The translations under genes and the position numbers were made by a program. A stretch of 64,000 nt of DNA, from assembly GCA_032358255.1 (NCBI GenBank), contig JAULBX010026940.1, forward strand, positions 310,001-374,000, given 5' to 3'. Each line of letters begins with the position of its first letter. Position 1 is the stretch's first letter. Shown piece after piece: positions 63,121 to 64,000 of this stretch. A model generated the notes under the pieces. That model did no database searches. It worked only from the letters and a program-made list of their open reading frames with translations, and was not told where the DNA came from. This stretch comes from Heterotrichella gracilis. Lineage: Eukaryota; Sar; Xanthophyceae; Tribonematales; Xanthonemataceae.

Positions 63121-63999
63121 CTACGACATAAAATACGCGATACGGTTTTTTTTAAGTTCCGCAACAAACTGCTCGTCTAAAACATCATATTCAAAGATCG
63201 TTTCTTCGTAAAAATGATCGTTCTTTGAGTTGTAAAAAATTATTTCCCAGTCCTGTTTTTCCCGCCCCCTGTCGTACTTCCGCACGCTTATGAGGTTAGC
63301 TGCAGGAAAAGCGTATTTACGCCGGTTCCTGAAAATAAAAAAACCTTTATTGAGACTAAAACCCTCCTTGTTAACATACATTTTAGTGTAACGATAATCA
63401 AACCTCAGGTAAATAATGCTAAACCAAATTTCGAGAAAGATACTGCCACAGCTAAATAAACCGGTGGCATAAATAGTAAATAAAAGGGGTATTAAAATAA
63501 TTATAGCTCTTGTAAAAGAATTTGTACGCAGCGGATTAGTTTTAATGGTCTTATTTGTAAACCCGGGCATAAACATGTTTAACTCTTTTAGGGCTCGCTC
63601 TCTTATGTTTAATTCCGTTAGGTTGTTATTGGTTTGCTGGTTCAATAAAATAGCGGTGCAACAATATAAATGTGGATATTCCTCTTTTATTTCATTTGGT
63701 GATTCAAAATAATGCTCAATACAAACACTCATAAATTCGTTCATATTTGTGCCGCCATATTTTCTAAAAAGTGTCTGCTTCTTGTTTTTTGTATCGTAAT
63801 ATGCCTCTGTTGCGACCGCCAGCCAACGGCTAAAAAAATGGTCGAAAAAATAATCCTGATAGAAACTTTTTACATCGTTAACCCGCAGGGCATGCATAAA
63901 TTCGTGCAAGCCTAAATTAATGTTATCGTCTGTGACCTTGTAACCCTTAATAAATCCCTTCCAACTTAGCCGAATAAAGCCTTGCGTATTAGTTTCGCC
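63121..63999 (-). CDS. MtfA-like zinc peptidase with membrane segment (cut by window end)
   Basis: The frame is open to the right edge of the window and reads KGFIKGYKVTDDNINLGLHEF before the zinc motif HEFMHALRVND, so the N-terminus is missing. HEFMH with a downstream KWLAVATEAY-like acidic helix (SRWLAVATEAYYDT) matches MtfA/M90 peptidases. After ~105 residues the chain gains one or two membrane helices (TRAIIILIPLLFTIYATGLF) and a C-terminal PH-like soluble part (YDRGREKQDWEIIFYN), not found in E. coli MtfA. About 293 residues are visible. This fusion of an MtfA domain with a membrane region is typical of some Bacteroidota. Confidence 0.78.
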   Translation of the reverse strand, partial: GETNTQGFIRLSWKGFIKGYKVTDDNINLGLHEFMHALRVNDVKSFYQDYFFDHFFSRWLAVATEAYYDTKNKKQTLFRKYGGTNMNEFMSVCIEHYFESPNEIKEEYPHLYCCTAILLNQQTNNNLTELNIRERALKELNMFMPGFTNKTIKTNPLRTNSFTRAIIILIPLLFTIYATGLFSCGSIFLEIWFSIIYLRFDYRYTKMYVNKEGFSLNKGFFIFRNRRKYAFPAANLISVRKYDRGREKQDWEIIFYNSKNDHFYEETIFEYDVLDEQFVAELKKNRIAYFMS

Positions 64000-64000
64000 C

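Overview
This is AT-rich DNA from a member of the Bacteroidota, probably near the Flavobacteriales, Crocinitomicaceae or Saprospirales-type lineages; I cannot place it further by eye. The evidence is the many proteins with type IX secretion (T9SS) C-terminal sorting domains, a PorP/SprF-family protein, TANFOR, DUF5686 and MORN-variant proteins, a KdnB-type Kdo 8-oxidase, lipoproteins with a Cys-Lys-Lys start, and -7 promoter boxes of the Bacteroidota form TAnnTTTG.

Layout. 0-2.2 kb: the end of a complex I operon (nuoM cut by the window edge, then nuoN). 2.3-8.9 kb: a tightly packed run of secreted and lipid-anchored proteins around a 908-residue T9SS cargo; its 170-residue lipoprotein is repeated at the far end as a frameshifted copy. 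8.9-12.3 kb (minus strand): kdnB with a duplicated 5' end, a Tat-exported superoxide dismutase directly after a biotin carrier protein, and a small secreted protein. 12.5-33.3 kb: mostly housekeeping (peptide-binding lipoprotein, DUF5686 outer-membrane protein, lptB, rdgB, rsgA, thiolase, gcvT, tRNA-Ala, a DEAD-box helicase with a DbpA-type tail, gcvP), with two SpoIIE-type phosphatase sensors and a bactofilin-like beta-helix protein among it. 33.3-41.1 kb: an accessory cluster with a lipoprotein, a ~1293-residue TANFOR/zincin/hydrolase protein followed by two small envelope proteins, and a PLD-type lipoprotein. 41.1-53.2 kb: an accessory region with a structured non-coding stretch, a 1439-residue T9SS cargo, tandemly duplicated T9SS genes with relics of the upstream gene tail between them, palindromic repeats and a cysteine-ribbon lipoprotein. 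53.2-64 kb: housekeeping and envelope genes (M3 peptidase, patatin, DPP4-type peptidase, CASTOR/POLLUX-like channel, PorP/SprF protein, Xaa-Pro aminopeptidase, MtfA-like peptidase cut by the right edge).

The most unusual signals are: (1) two paralogous signal peptides whose codons also form strong terminator-like hairpins, with different stem sequences but pairing kept in both; (2) an intergenic stretch at 41.45-41.59 kb where a terminator-like hairpin and an alternative long-range helix exclude each other; (3) the TANFOR-zincin-hydrolase protein with its small downstream lipoprotein, which resembles a secreted effector with a protector; (4) several exported or membrane proteins with clear N-terminal signals but no ATG; (5) palindromic repeats inserted in frame inside a T9SS sorting domain. 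All functional claims come from reading motifs; no database search was possible.
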